Made by a program: the position numbers and the translations under genes
Source of the DNA: Conchocele bisecta
Lineage: Eukaryota; Mollusca; Bivalvia; Lucinida; Thyasiridae
Direction: 5' to 3'
DNA: 64,000 nt
NCBI GenBank assembly: GCA_029237695.1
Contig: CM055265.1
Location: 116,720,067 to 116,784,066 of the forward strand
Part shown: piece after piece, positions 10,391 through 19,629 of the stretch
Position numbering within the stretch: the stretch's first letter is position 1
Layout: each line of letters starts with the position of its first letter
The notes under the pieces: model-generated
Database searches by the model: none
The model's input: only the letters and a program-made list of their open reading frames with translations
What the model was told of the DNA's origin: nothing

Positions 10391-11905
10391 TTTTTCGTTA
10401 TACTATATCTCTGCAACTGCTTCGCCCATTACCTGAAACTTCACATGGGTGTTTTATCATCATCCATATTTTCATTCTAACCCCCAACCGTGCGGCCCTG
10501 TGCCCAATGTCAAGGTCAAATTACTTGAATTTTTTGTTAAAGTTTTTTCGTGTACTATATCTCTGCAACTGCTTCACCCAATACCTTGATACTTCACATG
10601 GGTGTTTATCATCATTGTCGCACCTGCTTGCGGAAAGCGCGATCCTGTGCCCAATGTCAAGGTCAAATTAATTTGAATTTTTTTGTTAAAGTTTTTTCGT
10701 GTACTATATCTCTGCAACTGCTTCACCCAATACCTTGATACTTCACATGGGTGTTTATCATCATTGTTGCACCTGCTTGCGGAAAGCGCGATCCTGTGCC
10801 CAAGGTCAAATTACTTTGAATTTTTTTGTTAAGGTTTTTTCGTGTACTATATCTCTGCAACTGCTTCACCCAATACCTTGATACTTCACATGGGTGTTTA
10901 TCATCATTGTTGCACCTGCTTGCGGAAAGCGCGATCCTGTGCCCAATGTCAAGGTCAAATTACTTTGAATTTTTTTGTTAAAGTTTTTTCGTGTACTATA
11001 TCTCTGCAACTGCTTCACCCAATACCTTGATACTTCACATGGGTGTTTATCATCATTGTCGCACCTGCTTGCGGAAAGCGCGATCCTGTGCCCAATGTCA
11101 AGGTCAAATTACTTTGAATTTTTTTGTTAATTTTTTTTCGATTACTATATCTCTGCAACTGCTTCACCCAATACCTTGATACTTCACATGGGTGCTTATC
11201 ATCATTTTGTCGCACCTGCTTGCGAAAGCGCGATCCTGTGCCCAATGTCAGGTCAAAATACTTTGATTTTTTTTGTTGTAAAGTTTTTTCGTGTACTATA
11301 CTCTGCAACTGCTTCACCCAATACTTTTGATACTTCACATGGGTGTTTATCATCATTGTCGCACCTGCTTGCGGAAAGCGCGATCCTGTGCCCAATGTCA
11401 AGGTCAAATTACTTTGATTTTTTTTGTTAAAGTTTTTTCGTGTACTATATCTCTGCACTGCTTCACCCAATACCTTGATACTTCACATGGGGGTGGTTTT
11501 ATCATCATTGTTGCACCTGCTTGCGGAAAGCGCGATCCTGGGTGCCCAATAGTCCAGGTCAAATTACTTTGAATTTTTTTTCTGTTAAAGTTTTTCCGTG
11601 TACTTTATAACTCTGGCAATAGCATTCACCCTAATACCTTGATAACTTCCACAAAGGGTGGTTTATCATCATTGTCCGCAACCTGCTTGCGGAAAGCGCG
11701 ATTCCTGTGCCCTATGTCAAGTTTCAAATTATTAACTTTGAATTTTTTTGTTGTTTTTTCGTGTACTATATCTCTGCAACTGCTTCACCCAATACCTTGA
11801 TACTTCACATGGGTGTTTATCATCATTGTCACACCTGCTTGCGGAAAGCGCGATATCGTCAGCATTTTGGCATACGTCCGTCCGTTCGTCCGTGTGTCCG
11901 GTTAA
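10391..11905. repeat. Tandem repeat, about 149-base unit, around ten copies
   Basis: The word CTGCAACTGCTTCACCCAAT recurs about every 143-150 bases from 10,412 to about 11,790. Each unit also has GCTTGCGGAAAGCGCGATCC and an AAAGTTTTTTCGTGTAC link. Copies near 11,580-11,750 are degraded by many small insertions. The array ends in GTCCGTCCGTTCGTCCGTGT, a link common in dispersed mollusc repeats. Repeated 60-residue frames here follow the period and are not genes. Confidence 0.9.
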
Positions 11906-12284
11906 AGTTTTTTGGTTAAAGTTTTTCCATCTACTATATCTATTTTGTTAGTGTCCATGCCTCGCCCCAAGGCGCGACATGCAGGCCACGGCCATCTAGT
12001 CTACAAAAGTGGGTATAATTATGTTATCCAAGTGTCTATGCTTGGAAAAAACCTGGCCTTCGTGGCTTTGCCTCGTTTCTTGTATAGAATTTATATACAG
12101 GATTATAACCCCCGTATTCTTCGTAAACTTCTTCAACACAGCCATTAAAAACTTTCAATTCCAATTGTATTGTATTATCCATTTTCTCTTTTATATTGGT
12201 ACTTGTTTTTTCTGTTCAATTTTATAAAATTAGTTTGATAATGTTTTTTACAGTGTTTTAATGCTGTAGAAACACCGTGACTTA
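11906..12284. other. Unique AT-rich sequence, nothing recognised
   Basis: This non-repetitive stretch between the tandem array and the Cys-rich gene has no frame that I can support. Confidence 0.6.
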
Positions 12285-12578
12285 TTAGATCGATTCTATC
12301 TTTCTAACTGACTTTCCGATTTGAATTATTACTAAACGATAATACTTGCGAGCACGTAATCCCTTGTTAACCATTCGATGAGTAGCCTGAGTGCCACCAC
12401 ATGGTGGACATAGCAGTGACTCGGCTTTGGTCCCTACCCCAAAATGTCGACATGGGCGAGGTGAAACGGAACCTCTTCGCATCCATGCACGGTGATGTTT
12501 GCAATATTCGTAAATACCGGTGCGAAAACATCTCTCGTGACTACCTGTCTTCAACCATGCACACTTAACTAGAACCAT
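12285..12578 (-). CDS. Small Cys-rich, probably zinc-binding protein at the end of element A
   Basis: The ATG at 12,578 (MVLVKCAWLK) gives 97 residues. An upstream in-frame ATG at 12,644 would place the start inside the terminal repeat, so I prefer the inner one. Cysteines at about 6, 17, 26, 43, 57 and 60, with CKHH and CPPC motifs, suggest one or two zinc sites, and the C-terminus is basic. It reads inward from the terminal repeat, as the polymerase gene does at the opposite element end, which supports its being a resident gene at the second terminus. DNA or RNA binding is inference. I do not recognise a named family. No damage is seen. Confidence 0.5.
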   Translation of the reverse strand: MVLVKCAWLKTGSHERCFRTGIYEYCKHHRAWMRRGSVSPRPCRHFGVGTKAESLLCPPCGGTQATHRMVNKGLRARKYYRLVIIQIGKSVRKIESI

Positions 12579-12593
12579 TATGTTGTATATATA

Positions 12594-12644
12594 TACCGAG
12601 TATAACATAGGGATTTTTATCTCTAATAGGGTGTATCTTCTCAT
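12594..12644. repeat. Terminal repeat of element A (right end)
   Basis: Its core, CTCTAATAGGGTGT, and most of about 45 flanking bases match both copies at 18,106-18,256 and, in reverse, 56,640-56,785. Different genes (Cys-rich protein here, polymerase there) read inward from the same sequence, as expected of a terminal inverted repeat present at both ends. Confidence 0.6.
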
Positions 12645-12667
12645 GTCATAAATATATGGTCTCGCGG

Positions 12668-12774
12668 TAGTAGTATATAAGAGTCATAATGATTACAAGT
12701 TTCGTGTGGAAGCCACCACACGTAGTGGGTGGCTTCCATATAAACTTGTATCATTATGACTCTTATATACTACT
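12668..12774. repeat. Perfect-type hairpin, about 50-base arms
   Basis: TAGTAGTATATAAGAGTCAT at the left is matched in reverse at the right, around a CACGTAGTGGG centre. It lies just outside the terminal repeat of element A and is probably a small fold-back insertion. Confidence 0.85.
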
Positions 12775-12776
12775 AG

Positions 12777-12826
12777 TGTTCATGGAGTCAGGTGAGTGAA
12801 TTAGGGCCATCATGGCCCTCTTGTTT
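12777..12826 (-). mobile_element. End fragment of the repeat family found at 42,681-44,734
   Basis: In reverse it reads AAGAGGGCCATGATGGCCCT, followed by a CTCACCTGACTCCATGAACA match to the left end of the 42,681 element. Only this end of about 50 bases is present. Confidence 0.75.
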
Positions 12827-12979
12827 AAATTTCATGTCATATTGGGAAATAACTTATTTTCCCTTCAAAAATTTCATGCCGCGAAAACACATGACACACA
12901 ATTCTAACGCTGTAAATCGCCAATACTTACAGAGCAAGTGGCCTTAAATGGCATAGATTTGGTGTTGACCATGTTGTAA

Positions 12980-13234
12980 ATGCCATTTATCGACGAGCCA
13001 TGGTCTACCACCCGAATCTCGTTGACCTTGCATAAAAAACATCTCAGAGCAATCAAACTGTTGCTCTCGCCGGCCATGTTGGATACGGGACAGGTAAAAA
13101 ACGCGGTCACGACAACATTTTCCGGGACCGATGTAAAATTGCCAATAATAAAATTACAGTCGGGGGTAAAACTAGACGGTCGGTCGGGTAACCGGAAACA
13201 AACCTTTTTTTTTACGCCTAAGCAAAAGAAATAA
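12980..13234 (+). CDS. 84-codon fragment of an unidentified element gene upstream of the integrase (element B)
   Basis: The frame runs from an ATG at 12,980, with an in-frame stop just before it, to a stop at 13,232. The sequence (WSTTRISLTLHKKHLRAIKL, then a basic C-terminus ending PKQKK) looks structured but I do not recognise it. It may be the 3' end of a longer gene. In element C the integrase is preceded by a quite different gene (59,900-60,383), yet both share the bases AAGCAAAAGAAATAATTAT around the stop codon. So the two copies differ by a module swap or deletion ending exactly here. Confidence 0.35.
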   Translation: MPFIDEPWSTTRISLTLHKKHLRAIKLLLSPAMLDTGQVKNAVTTTFSGTDVKLPIIKLQSGVKLDGRSGNRKQTFFFTPKQKK

Positions 13235-13264
13235 TTATTTAAAAAAAAACTTTTTTAAATAATA
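13231..13264. promoter_or_regulatory. AT-rich hairpin between genes, conserved in elements B and C
   Basis: The bases form ATTATTTAAAAAA and TTTTTTAAATAAT arms around a short loop, seven bases before the next start codon. The same hairpin, slightly changed, lies at 59,905-59,935. It could end the upstream transcript or act as a promoter element; neither is shown. Confidence 0.4.
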
Positions 13265-13270
13265 TATAGA

Positions 13271-13831
13271 ATGATGTTAGTTGACGAGCTTTATTTTGCT
13301 CTGATCGATGTAGGCTACACGGCCCTTAAACACCGTTTAGCCCGCGCAAAGGGTCTGATCCGTCTGGCCCAAGATTCTCTCGAGACGTGGCGCGAGGATG
13401 AAAAAGCGGCCACCCTTTTCGCAAAGCGGATGTTAGATTCCTCCATCAACACTGTTGAATTAGATTCCTCCGAGTTGCCACTCCTGTTCCAATCCAATCG
13501 CGATTGGGGGTGCAGCGACAATCGCAATTGTACTTCCAACAAAGGTTTAGTATCGCCGACGCAGTTACCGGACGATCTGGCGAGGGCATGTTGGAGATTG
13601 TCCGATCTATTAGAATACCTCGCATACGATGGACACGCGCAAACTTACTACCAAACTATCGGTTCGCCTAACGCGCAAGCTAGCGAACACATACTACAGC
13701 CCCCGCGGCTACTGGAAGGGACTCGCGGCCATCAAGAACCTCGTGGCGGCGACCAAGGTTTCCGAAAACGCAGCCAAGGAATGGCTCAAGAAGCAGGTCA
13801 TCTGGCAGATCTATTTGCCCGCGCCTCATAA
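13271..13831 (+). CDS. Conserved small frame overlapping the integrase N-terminus (element B)
   Basis: The frame opens at an ATG at 13,271 (13,274 is equally possible) and continues 186 codons. Only about the first 118 (to about 13,625) precede the integrase start; the rest is integrase DNA read in another frame. The first part is helical and acidic (RLAQDSLETWREDEKAATLF) with a Cys/Asn-rich SNRDWGCSDNRNC stretch made by two short palindromes. The same frame is open in element C (59,895-59,218). It is either a separate small protein or the integrase N-terminus separated by the same shift in both copies. Function unknown. Confidence 0.4.
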   Translation: MMLVDELYFALIDVGYTALKHRLARAKGLIRLAQDSLETWREDEKAATLFAKRMLDSSINTVELDSSELPLLFQSNRDWGCSDNRNCTSNKGLVSPTQLPDDLARACWRLSDLLEYLAYDGHAQTYYQTIGSPNAQASEHILQPPRLLEGTRGHQEPRGGDQGFRKRSQGMAQEAGHLADLFARAS

Positions 13832-14634
13832 TATTCCGCGCCCGAAATTCGAAGTGCCGGTGCCGAACGAAGTCCACCAAGCAGACCTCCTATTTCTCCC
13901 TCACGATCGCGTCGGTCGCAAGACGCACTGACAATCGTTGACGTAGCGAGTCGGTATAAGGGGGCTGAGCCGTTGGCCACTAAAGAGTCTAAGGAGGTGG
14001 CCGAGGCTCTTTCCCGAATATATAAAAGGAGTCCTCTCAAATGGCCGAATCTTCTCCAGGTCGATTCTGGCCGCGAGTTCATGGGCGCGGTCTCTCATCT
14101 ATTGTCTAAACACAAAGTTTCTGTCAGACGCGGCCACGTCAACATCCACCAGGACCAGGGGATCGTGGAGCGGTTCAATCGAACCCTGGCTGAGAGGTTG
14201 TTCGGACACCAATACGCCAAAGAGCTTGTAGATCGTCATTCGCGATCGACCGAGTGGGTGACCAGGCTGCCCGCCGTGGTCTCCGCACTGAACGGCGAGG
14301 TGACCAGATTGATCGGTAAGAAGCCCGTAGATGCCATCAAGGCGAAAACGGTGGCGCACAAACCATCTGCCGTCTCGCGCGAGCGACCAGTTGGTTTAGC
14401 GGAGAAACGGCTTCCATCGGATGTTGCCGTCCGGTACCTCTATCAACCGGGAGAGCTCGAAGGTGGCCGCTGACGCGCGACTGATCCTGTGTGGTCTCTC
14501 AGTGTATACCATCTAGATCGATCTATTACCAAACCCAATGAGCCCGTGCTCTACTATTTGGATGATGGTCCATCGCGCGGGTTTGTTCGAGAAGAACTTC
14601 TTGCGGTGCCTTCTGACACCCAGCTACCCGGATG
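13629..14634 (+). pseudogene. Polinton-type retroviral-like integrase (element B), frameshifted
   Basis: This is a DDE integrase that would insert the element into host DNA. The first frame (13,629-13,931) carries the N-terminal region and the first catalytic Asp in VHQADLLFL. Relative to element C, a 10-base deletion near 13,925 then breaks the frame. The second (13,973-14,473) carries the second Asp in LQVDSGREF and the catalytic Glu in IVERFNRTL, 34 residues apart. A third frame to about 14,634 gives the C-terminal domain (YYLDDGPSRGFVREELL). It is tail to tail with the helicase gene, whose stop is only a few bases away. All catalytic residues remain, so the damage is recent or mild. Confidence 0.8.
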
Positions 14635-14640
14635 ATGTTC

Positions 14641-17600
14641 TCATTCACTGAGCGCTGCGGCCCCTCTTTTTCGGTTACACTCAAGACAGGTCAGCCGCAC
14701 GTTACCTCTGCAGTGTCTCTTGCTGTTGTCCAGCCGGTCGACACTGAACTGCTGTGTGTCTTTGGGCTGGTACGCCCAGAGCAACTCGATGTTGCATGCC
14801 GCGCAGTTGTTCTGCTGACCGTCTTTGAGTGCGAGGATGTGGTCGACATTGAGGTTGAACCCCTGGAAACATTTTGCCTGATCCTGGCGCTTGTAGGCCA
14901 CGAGCTTTCTCTGAATAGACTTTCTAAGCTCTTGATTGGTGGGCTGTTTGACCTCATTCATCCAACCACCAACACCAATCGCAGATTGGATGGAATTGGG
15001 CGTCCAATCCTGGGGGATTGGTGGTAGATATACGACCCGCTGGAGCTGGCTCAGGTACTCTACTCTTGAGACGGCGAGGTAAGCAAGGTTGGACCACTCG
15101 AGGTAGTCGTCGATGATCCAGACCTTTTGTGGGTCGTGGATAGTGAGGCCCTGGCTCGAGTTAACCGTAAGGGCGTAACCGAGGCGCCAATCACCCCCCC
15201 CCCTGATGGCAGCCTCTGCAGCCTCAATGGTGACATCGACGACATCATTCAGGACAAGCTCTTCCTTGTTGCCTGCACCAGGAATTGTCACAACGATGTT
15301 CTGCTTCCGACTGTCTTTGGGGTGGTAGAGAACAGGCACCGGTGTGTCTGGGAAGTGCTCCTTATGCCTTTTCAGTAACAGCTCCTGCGCCCGGTCGCGT
15401 ACCTTCTGACGGCTGGTGAAGATTATGTCACAGGGCCTCCACTGCTCCACAAACCGGACCCATCCCAGGCAGCTGGGCAGAGCCTTGCGCATCTCATTGC
15501 ATTGGACTCTATCTGGCTGAAGACGGATGCGCCTCTTCAGGGTCTTGAGGGCTTCGTCTTTCGCCCTGTGGTCTACTTCGACCTCTTCGTAGTAATCTAC
15601 TTTTTGCTGCAGCCGGTCGTGTGGCATCTCTCCCACGATTGGTGGAGGTTGACCTTGATCACCACAACATATGACTTGAACCCCAGATCCAGCCAGTCCA
15701 GGAACGTCTCTAGGATGTGCTTGGGCACAGTGCAAACCTCGTCCCAGATGATCACACGGGGGATGAACTTTTGACCCATCCGGTCGGGTGTCCAGTCATT
15801 CTGTCCGCTCCATCTGAAGAAGCTGTGGTAGGTCTGGGCTTTGACCCCACAAACCCGCATCTCCTTGGCCAGACGATGTGTCGGTGTAAACGCTAGCGGC
15901 TCTCTTACCCGGAACAGTTTGATGGCTCTCGTAGTTTTACCACTGCCCCACCACTATTCAGGTAACTTATATTCTGGCTTGGGTCGGTAGGCGGCATGAT
16001 ACTGGGGCATGTACAATTGCTCACCTTTGTCGCGCCACTGGGCTGGAGCAACTGGTGGAAGGTATGATATCCGAGTGAAACAACGAATGCACGTATCACT
16101 ATCACATTCGCACAGCGTGTGGGCGACAAAGGCACTATTTCCGTTGAGCTTGTGTAGTTTGGATGTAGATGTTGTCAGTGGCCACCCGGACAGCCTCCTT
16201 AAAGTCGAATATCAAAAGCATAGAGAGGAGGTTGATGTGGGCTCGCCCGCAAGTGGGTGTACTGGGGCTGCGAGCCATCATAATACGTGAGAATATGACC
16301 CAAGGGGCATTTTTGAGGCGCGCCAACCAAGGTGCCGCTTTGGCGGGTGTCTTGTACAAGGAAGTCGAGTTCTCCCTGGTCTGTCACTAGCCTTCTGGTC
16401 AGTCGTTTGCCTTCGGCCTTGTTGCCTTGTGTGAACTTGCCAATAACGCTGCAGCCCTGATCACGGTTCTCAGGGAGCCAGACATCAGTTTGCTTCTCGA
16501 ACGCAATAATAGCTTCGCGGACCTTGAGGCTTTTTAGGAGACCCGACTCTACGAGGAAGGTGAGCAGTGGTGTGGGAGCCCACCCCTGCTCTGCGAAATG
16601 CTTTCCAAACCACGCGAGGATGACGGGTGAATGTTGTCTTTGAAATTCCACTCGATAACCTCGGCGAATCCAGTGCCAATATTTTTAGGGAGGGGGGCAT
16701 TAATGCTAACCCTGGTCATCCTGTGTTTTAGGTGGCCAAACCGATCGAAATAGGGCTTGGCTTCACCGATGTCCTGAAAACTGGCGGGATAGCACGCCTT
16801 CATATCGATACTGACAATATCTCGTGTGTCATCAAAGGCCACCATGACCATGCTCCACGCAAGCCTTCTGGATGTCATCCGCGAAAGGCGCCGGGGTGGG
16901 CTTCCAACGATTCTTCTCTGGTTATTACCGCAGCAGCATGGTTGACACCGAAGACCTTTTCTGCAAGATCGCGGTCACCTAGATCATCGCATGCTTTAAT
17001 CAAGTGGTCGTGTGTTTCCCCGAGTCCGGTAGGCGGTACCATCCTGGAGTACAAACTGGTCCACAGTTAGCTGCTTGTCCTCTCCCCCTAAGAGCCATAC
17101 TGCGATCGGCTGGTCTCGTGTTGCTTCTCTGATAGCTTCCCACACATCACCCTGATATATGTGAACCCGTCTAGAACTCGGAAAGTGCAGGTCTTTAGAC
17201 CAGGCGTGGCCGTTGTTGACGATGAGTTCTGCTTTTCGATAACTTTGGGTACCACGTCGCTGGTGCTTCCCACTGTTGTAGATGTCCCCACCAGCAATGT
17301 CCTTCAAGATGATCGCCCGTTGTAGAATGCTTTCAAGATCAGCCACGTCGTCAACTGTGGCACCCGGTTCATGGACCCTGTCCTCCCACTGCTGGATTTT
17401 CTGTCGCCTCGCGGTAGTGAGCCCCTGGCCCCTCGAGGCACTTTCAAAATGATCCACCACTATCTGGGCAACGCAGGTGAGGTCGCCATCTCTTAGCGGA
17501 GCAAGGTTGGCAGGATCTGGGTCTTTTATTGTATACAGCCCATAGACAACAGCGGTAACGGGGTAGCCATTCTGGTAGTATGGTCTATCGATCCCGCTCA

Positions 17601-18095
17601 GAGCGCCCGGCTTTGTGTCACTGTTAATTTTTACAACGCCTTGGCCCTTACGCCTTTCTTTTTTCACGGGATCAAATTTATCTCGACCCCCCAATCTCCC
17701 TCATCCTGTTCTCGTAAATACTTGAGTTTCAGGATGTATTCCCCCTGTGGGAGTTCTTGGAGAAGGCTCGATGCCCTATCGTCTGTCATCGTGCCATCTA
17801 TGGACACGCGGCCCTCTTTGATATCTACTACATGTACTTTCGGGTCACCAACCCCCATCAATTCACGAATTGGAGTTGGATGCGTGTGTTCTGCCTCAAC
17901 TCTCCATGTTGAGAAGACCGCTGTGGCGCCATTAACTTCAAACTCGTCTTTGGCGTCGTTCAGAATCTTAACCCACGGTTCATCGGCTGGAAGCCGCACC
18001 AGGGGAGGGGCCTGTGTGTCTAGGTCGATAAATTGTTGATCCTCTGGGATGGGTTCAGATATTCGCACAAGAATCTCATGGATCAATTTATCCAT
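14641..18095 (-). pseudogene. Fused family B DNA polymerase, SF1 helicase and HNH nuclease (element B), broken
   Basis: The gene starts at 18,095 (MDKLIHEILVRISE), close to the terminal repeat, and runs to 14,641 through at least five frames. A polymerase B motif A-like DMKACYPAS lies near 16,800 and a motif C-like RVATDNIYI near 16,170. A helicase P-loop, GSGKTTRAIKLF, near 15,940 follows only about 60 codons after the last polymerase block, with no start codon, so one fused protein is likely. Then come Walker B WDEVCTV (15,740), GDQGQPPP (15,660), TVNSSQGLTI (15,150) and LAVSRV (15,080). A zinc HNH-like domain with CAACN, DRLDN and CLECN ends it (14,840-14,665). Frame breaks lie near 17,690, 16,900, 16,600, 16,190 and inside the P-loop near 15,950. 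The helicase to HNH stretch (15,735-14,641) is open. Element replication is the inferred role. Confidence 0.65.
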
Positions 18096-18105
18096 TATGT
18101 GATTA

Positions 18106-18256
18106 CATATACTGAGTATAACTTATGGATTTCTTATCTCTAATAGGGTGTTATTTTTTAATAAATGTATAACAAGTTTTGTTATGTATGACAGATTACT
18201 GTATATACTGAGTATAACTTATGGATTTCTTATCTCTAATAGGGTGTTATTTCTCA
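18106..18256. repeat. Two direct copies of the terminal repeat (element B, polymerase end)
   Basis: ACTGAGTATAACTTATGGAT, followed by CTCTAATAGGGTGTTATT, occurs at about 18,107 and again at about 18,208, some 102 bases apart. The inner copy starts about ten bases before the polymerase ATG, so it probably also holds the promoter. The mirrored pair is at 56,640-56,785. Confidence 0.7.
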
Positions 18257-18500
18257 TATTGTCATATTATGACAAATTATGAGAAATTATGACAAAATAT
18301 GACAAATTATGACAAAATTGGGACTGAAATGGGGCTGGGTGGCTCGGTGAACACAGAAAAGGGAAAGGATAACAAAATAGGGACTGAAATGGGGCTGGGA
18401 GGCTCGGTGGACGCAGAAAAGGGCAAGGATAACAAAATAGGGAGGCCAAAATGGGGCTGGGAGGCTCGATGGACGCTGGCGAGGTCCCCCCCAATTTCGT
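18257..18500. repeat. Tandem repeats just outside element B (10-11 base and 60-base units)
   Basis: Repeated TTATGACAAA words (18,265-18,315) are followed by a 60-base unit holding GGACTGAAATGGGGCTGGG, about 2.7 copies. The right arm keeps about 1.7 copies (56,465-56,640), an arm-specific copy-number change. Open frames here are repeat artefacts. Confidence 0.85.
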
Positions 18501-18627
18501 TACTCGCCCCCCCTGCTGCTCTCTTTAACACATTTCTTTCTTATTACACTTTTTTTTTCTGTTTGCAATCATTACTCTTGAAATGTACGAATGAATAGTG
18601 CCCTCCCATGAGAAAGCTCTCTTTCAG

Positions 18628-18905
18628 TAGCCGATTTCATCAAAATTGCAAAGTATACTTTTCAGGCAAAGTATACTTTGAGGGAGTAATCATTTATTTT
18701 TCCTGAAATGCATTATTTCATATAAAACTAACAACTGCATATATTTGTATTTATGCAGAATTATTATACTGAATTTATTACATTATCACAGTCATAATGG
18801 CTGTGTTAATGTAATAAATTCAGTATAATAAAAATTAATAAATTTATCATAAAATTGAAAATTTCTCCCTCAAAGTATACTTTGCAATGTTGGTGAAATA
18901 GGCTA
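18628..18905. mobile_element. Fold-back element family FB2
   Basis: The ends read TAGCCGATTTCATC and, in reverse, TAGCCTATTTCACC. AAAGTATACTTTGAGGGAG lies inside each end. The centre is a long palindrome, TTATACTGAATTTATTACAT around a GGCTGT loop. Other copies are at 27,856, 34,068 and 56,075. Confidence 0.9.
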
Positions 18906-19265
18906 CTGTACTCATTACCGTAATAAACAATTGTAATGCATTATCTTGTCAAAAATAATCTATATTTATATTAAGAAATTGTACATGTAAGGTATATAAT
19001 GCATTTTGATTGTTACATGTATCGCCATTGTGTCATTCTACTATTCTGTTGTATACCTCATGTTGTCATGTCATGTGACCTGAGTGAATAAACAATTATT
19101 ATTATATAGGTTTGCAACTAGATTACTGAATTTATCGCATTAATGATTTCCATTATAAATCGGGAGTAAATAGTAAAAAAATGATTCACAGTTAAAAATT
19201 CACTTTTTTACCTCCAAGTGCTTTTTGCAACTCACATAAATGAATGTTCAACTTCATTCTAAAGA
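18906..19265. other. AT-rich intergenic DNA, nothing recognised
   Basis: There are no supported frames. It is mirrored at about 55,700-56,074 in the right arm. Confidence 0.6.
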
Positions 19266-19629
19266 GTATTTTTATGCCCCACCACGATAGTGGAGGGGGC
19301 ATTTAGTGTTACCCTTGTCCATCCCGTCCGTCCTTCCGTCCGTCACCAACCTTGTAACTCGTAAAACTTTTAAACCATATTAGCTACAGACCTAACTTTG
19401 TATGTAGCTTCCTTATGATGAGTAGATGCACAAAGTTTATTTCGATTTTTGTTCTACCTGGACAAATCCAGGTCTCCTTATCTCCTCATTTTCGACTTAG
19501 AATTTCACCATTTTGCCTTGTAACCCGTAATAGCTGGAGGCTTGATGCTTGATATGTAGCTTCTTTATGGTATGTAGATGCACAAAGTGAATTTCTATTT
19601 TTGCTTTGAAGGTGTGAAACACAGACAGA
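19266..19629. repeat. Dispersed repeat abutting the asteroid start codon (left arm)
   Basis: It begins with an inverted GCCCCACCACGATAGTGG-type end, followed by GTCCGTCCTTCCGTCCGTC. It contains two related halves with GTAGATGCACAAAGT (near 19,420 and 19,575). It reaches to within a few bases of the asteroid ATG, so the 5' leader, and possibly the promoter, lies in repeat DNA. Confidence 0.6.

Noticed and set aside
10550..11572. Series of similar open frames of about 60 residues
   Set aside because: They follow the 149-base tandem unit exactly and shift with its insertions; no coding signal.
14632..15378. Plus-strand frames over the helicase/HNH gene
   Set aside because: Antisense to clear helicase and HNH motifs.
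18299..18598. Gly/Lys-rich 99-codon frame
   Set aside because: Made of a 60-base tandem repeat, with copy number differing between arms.
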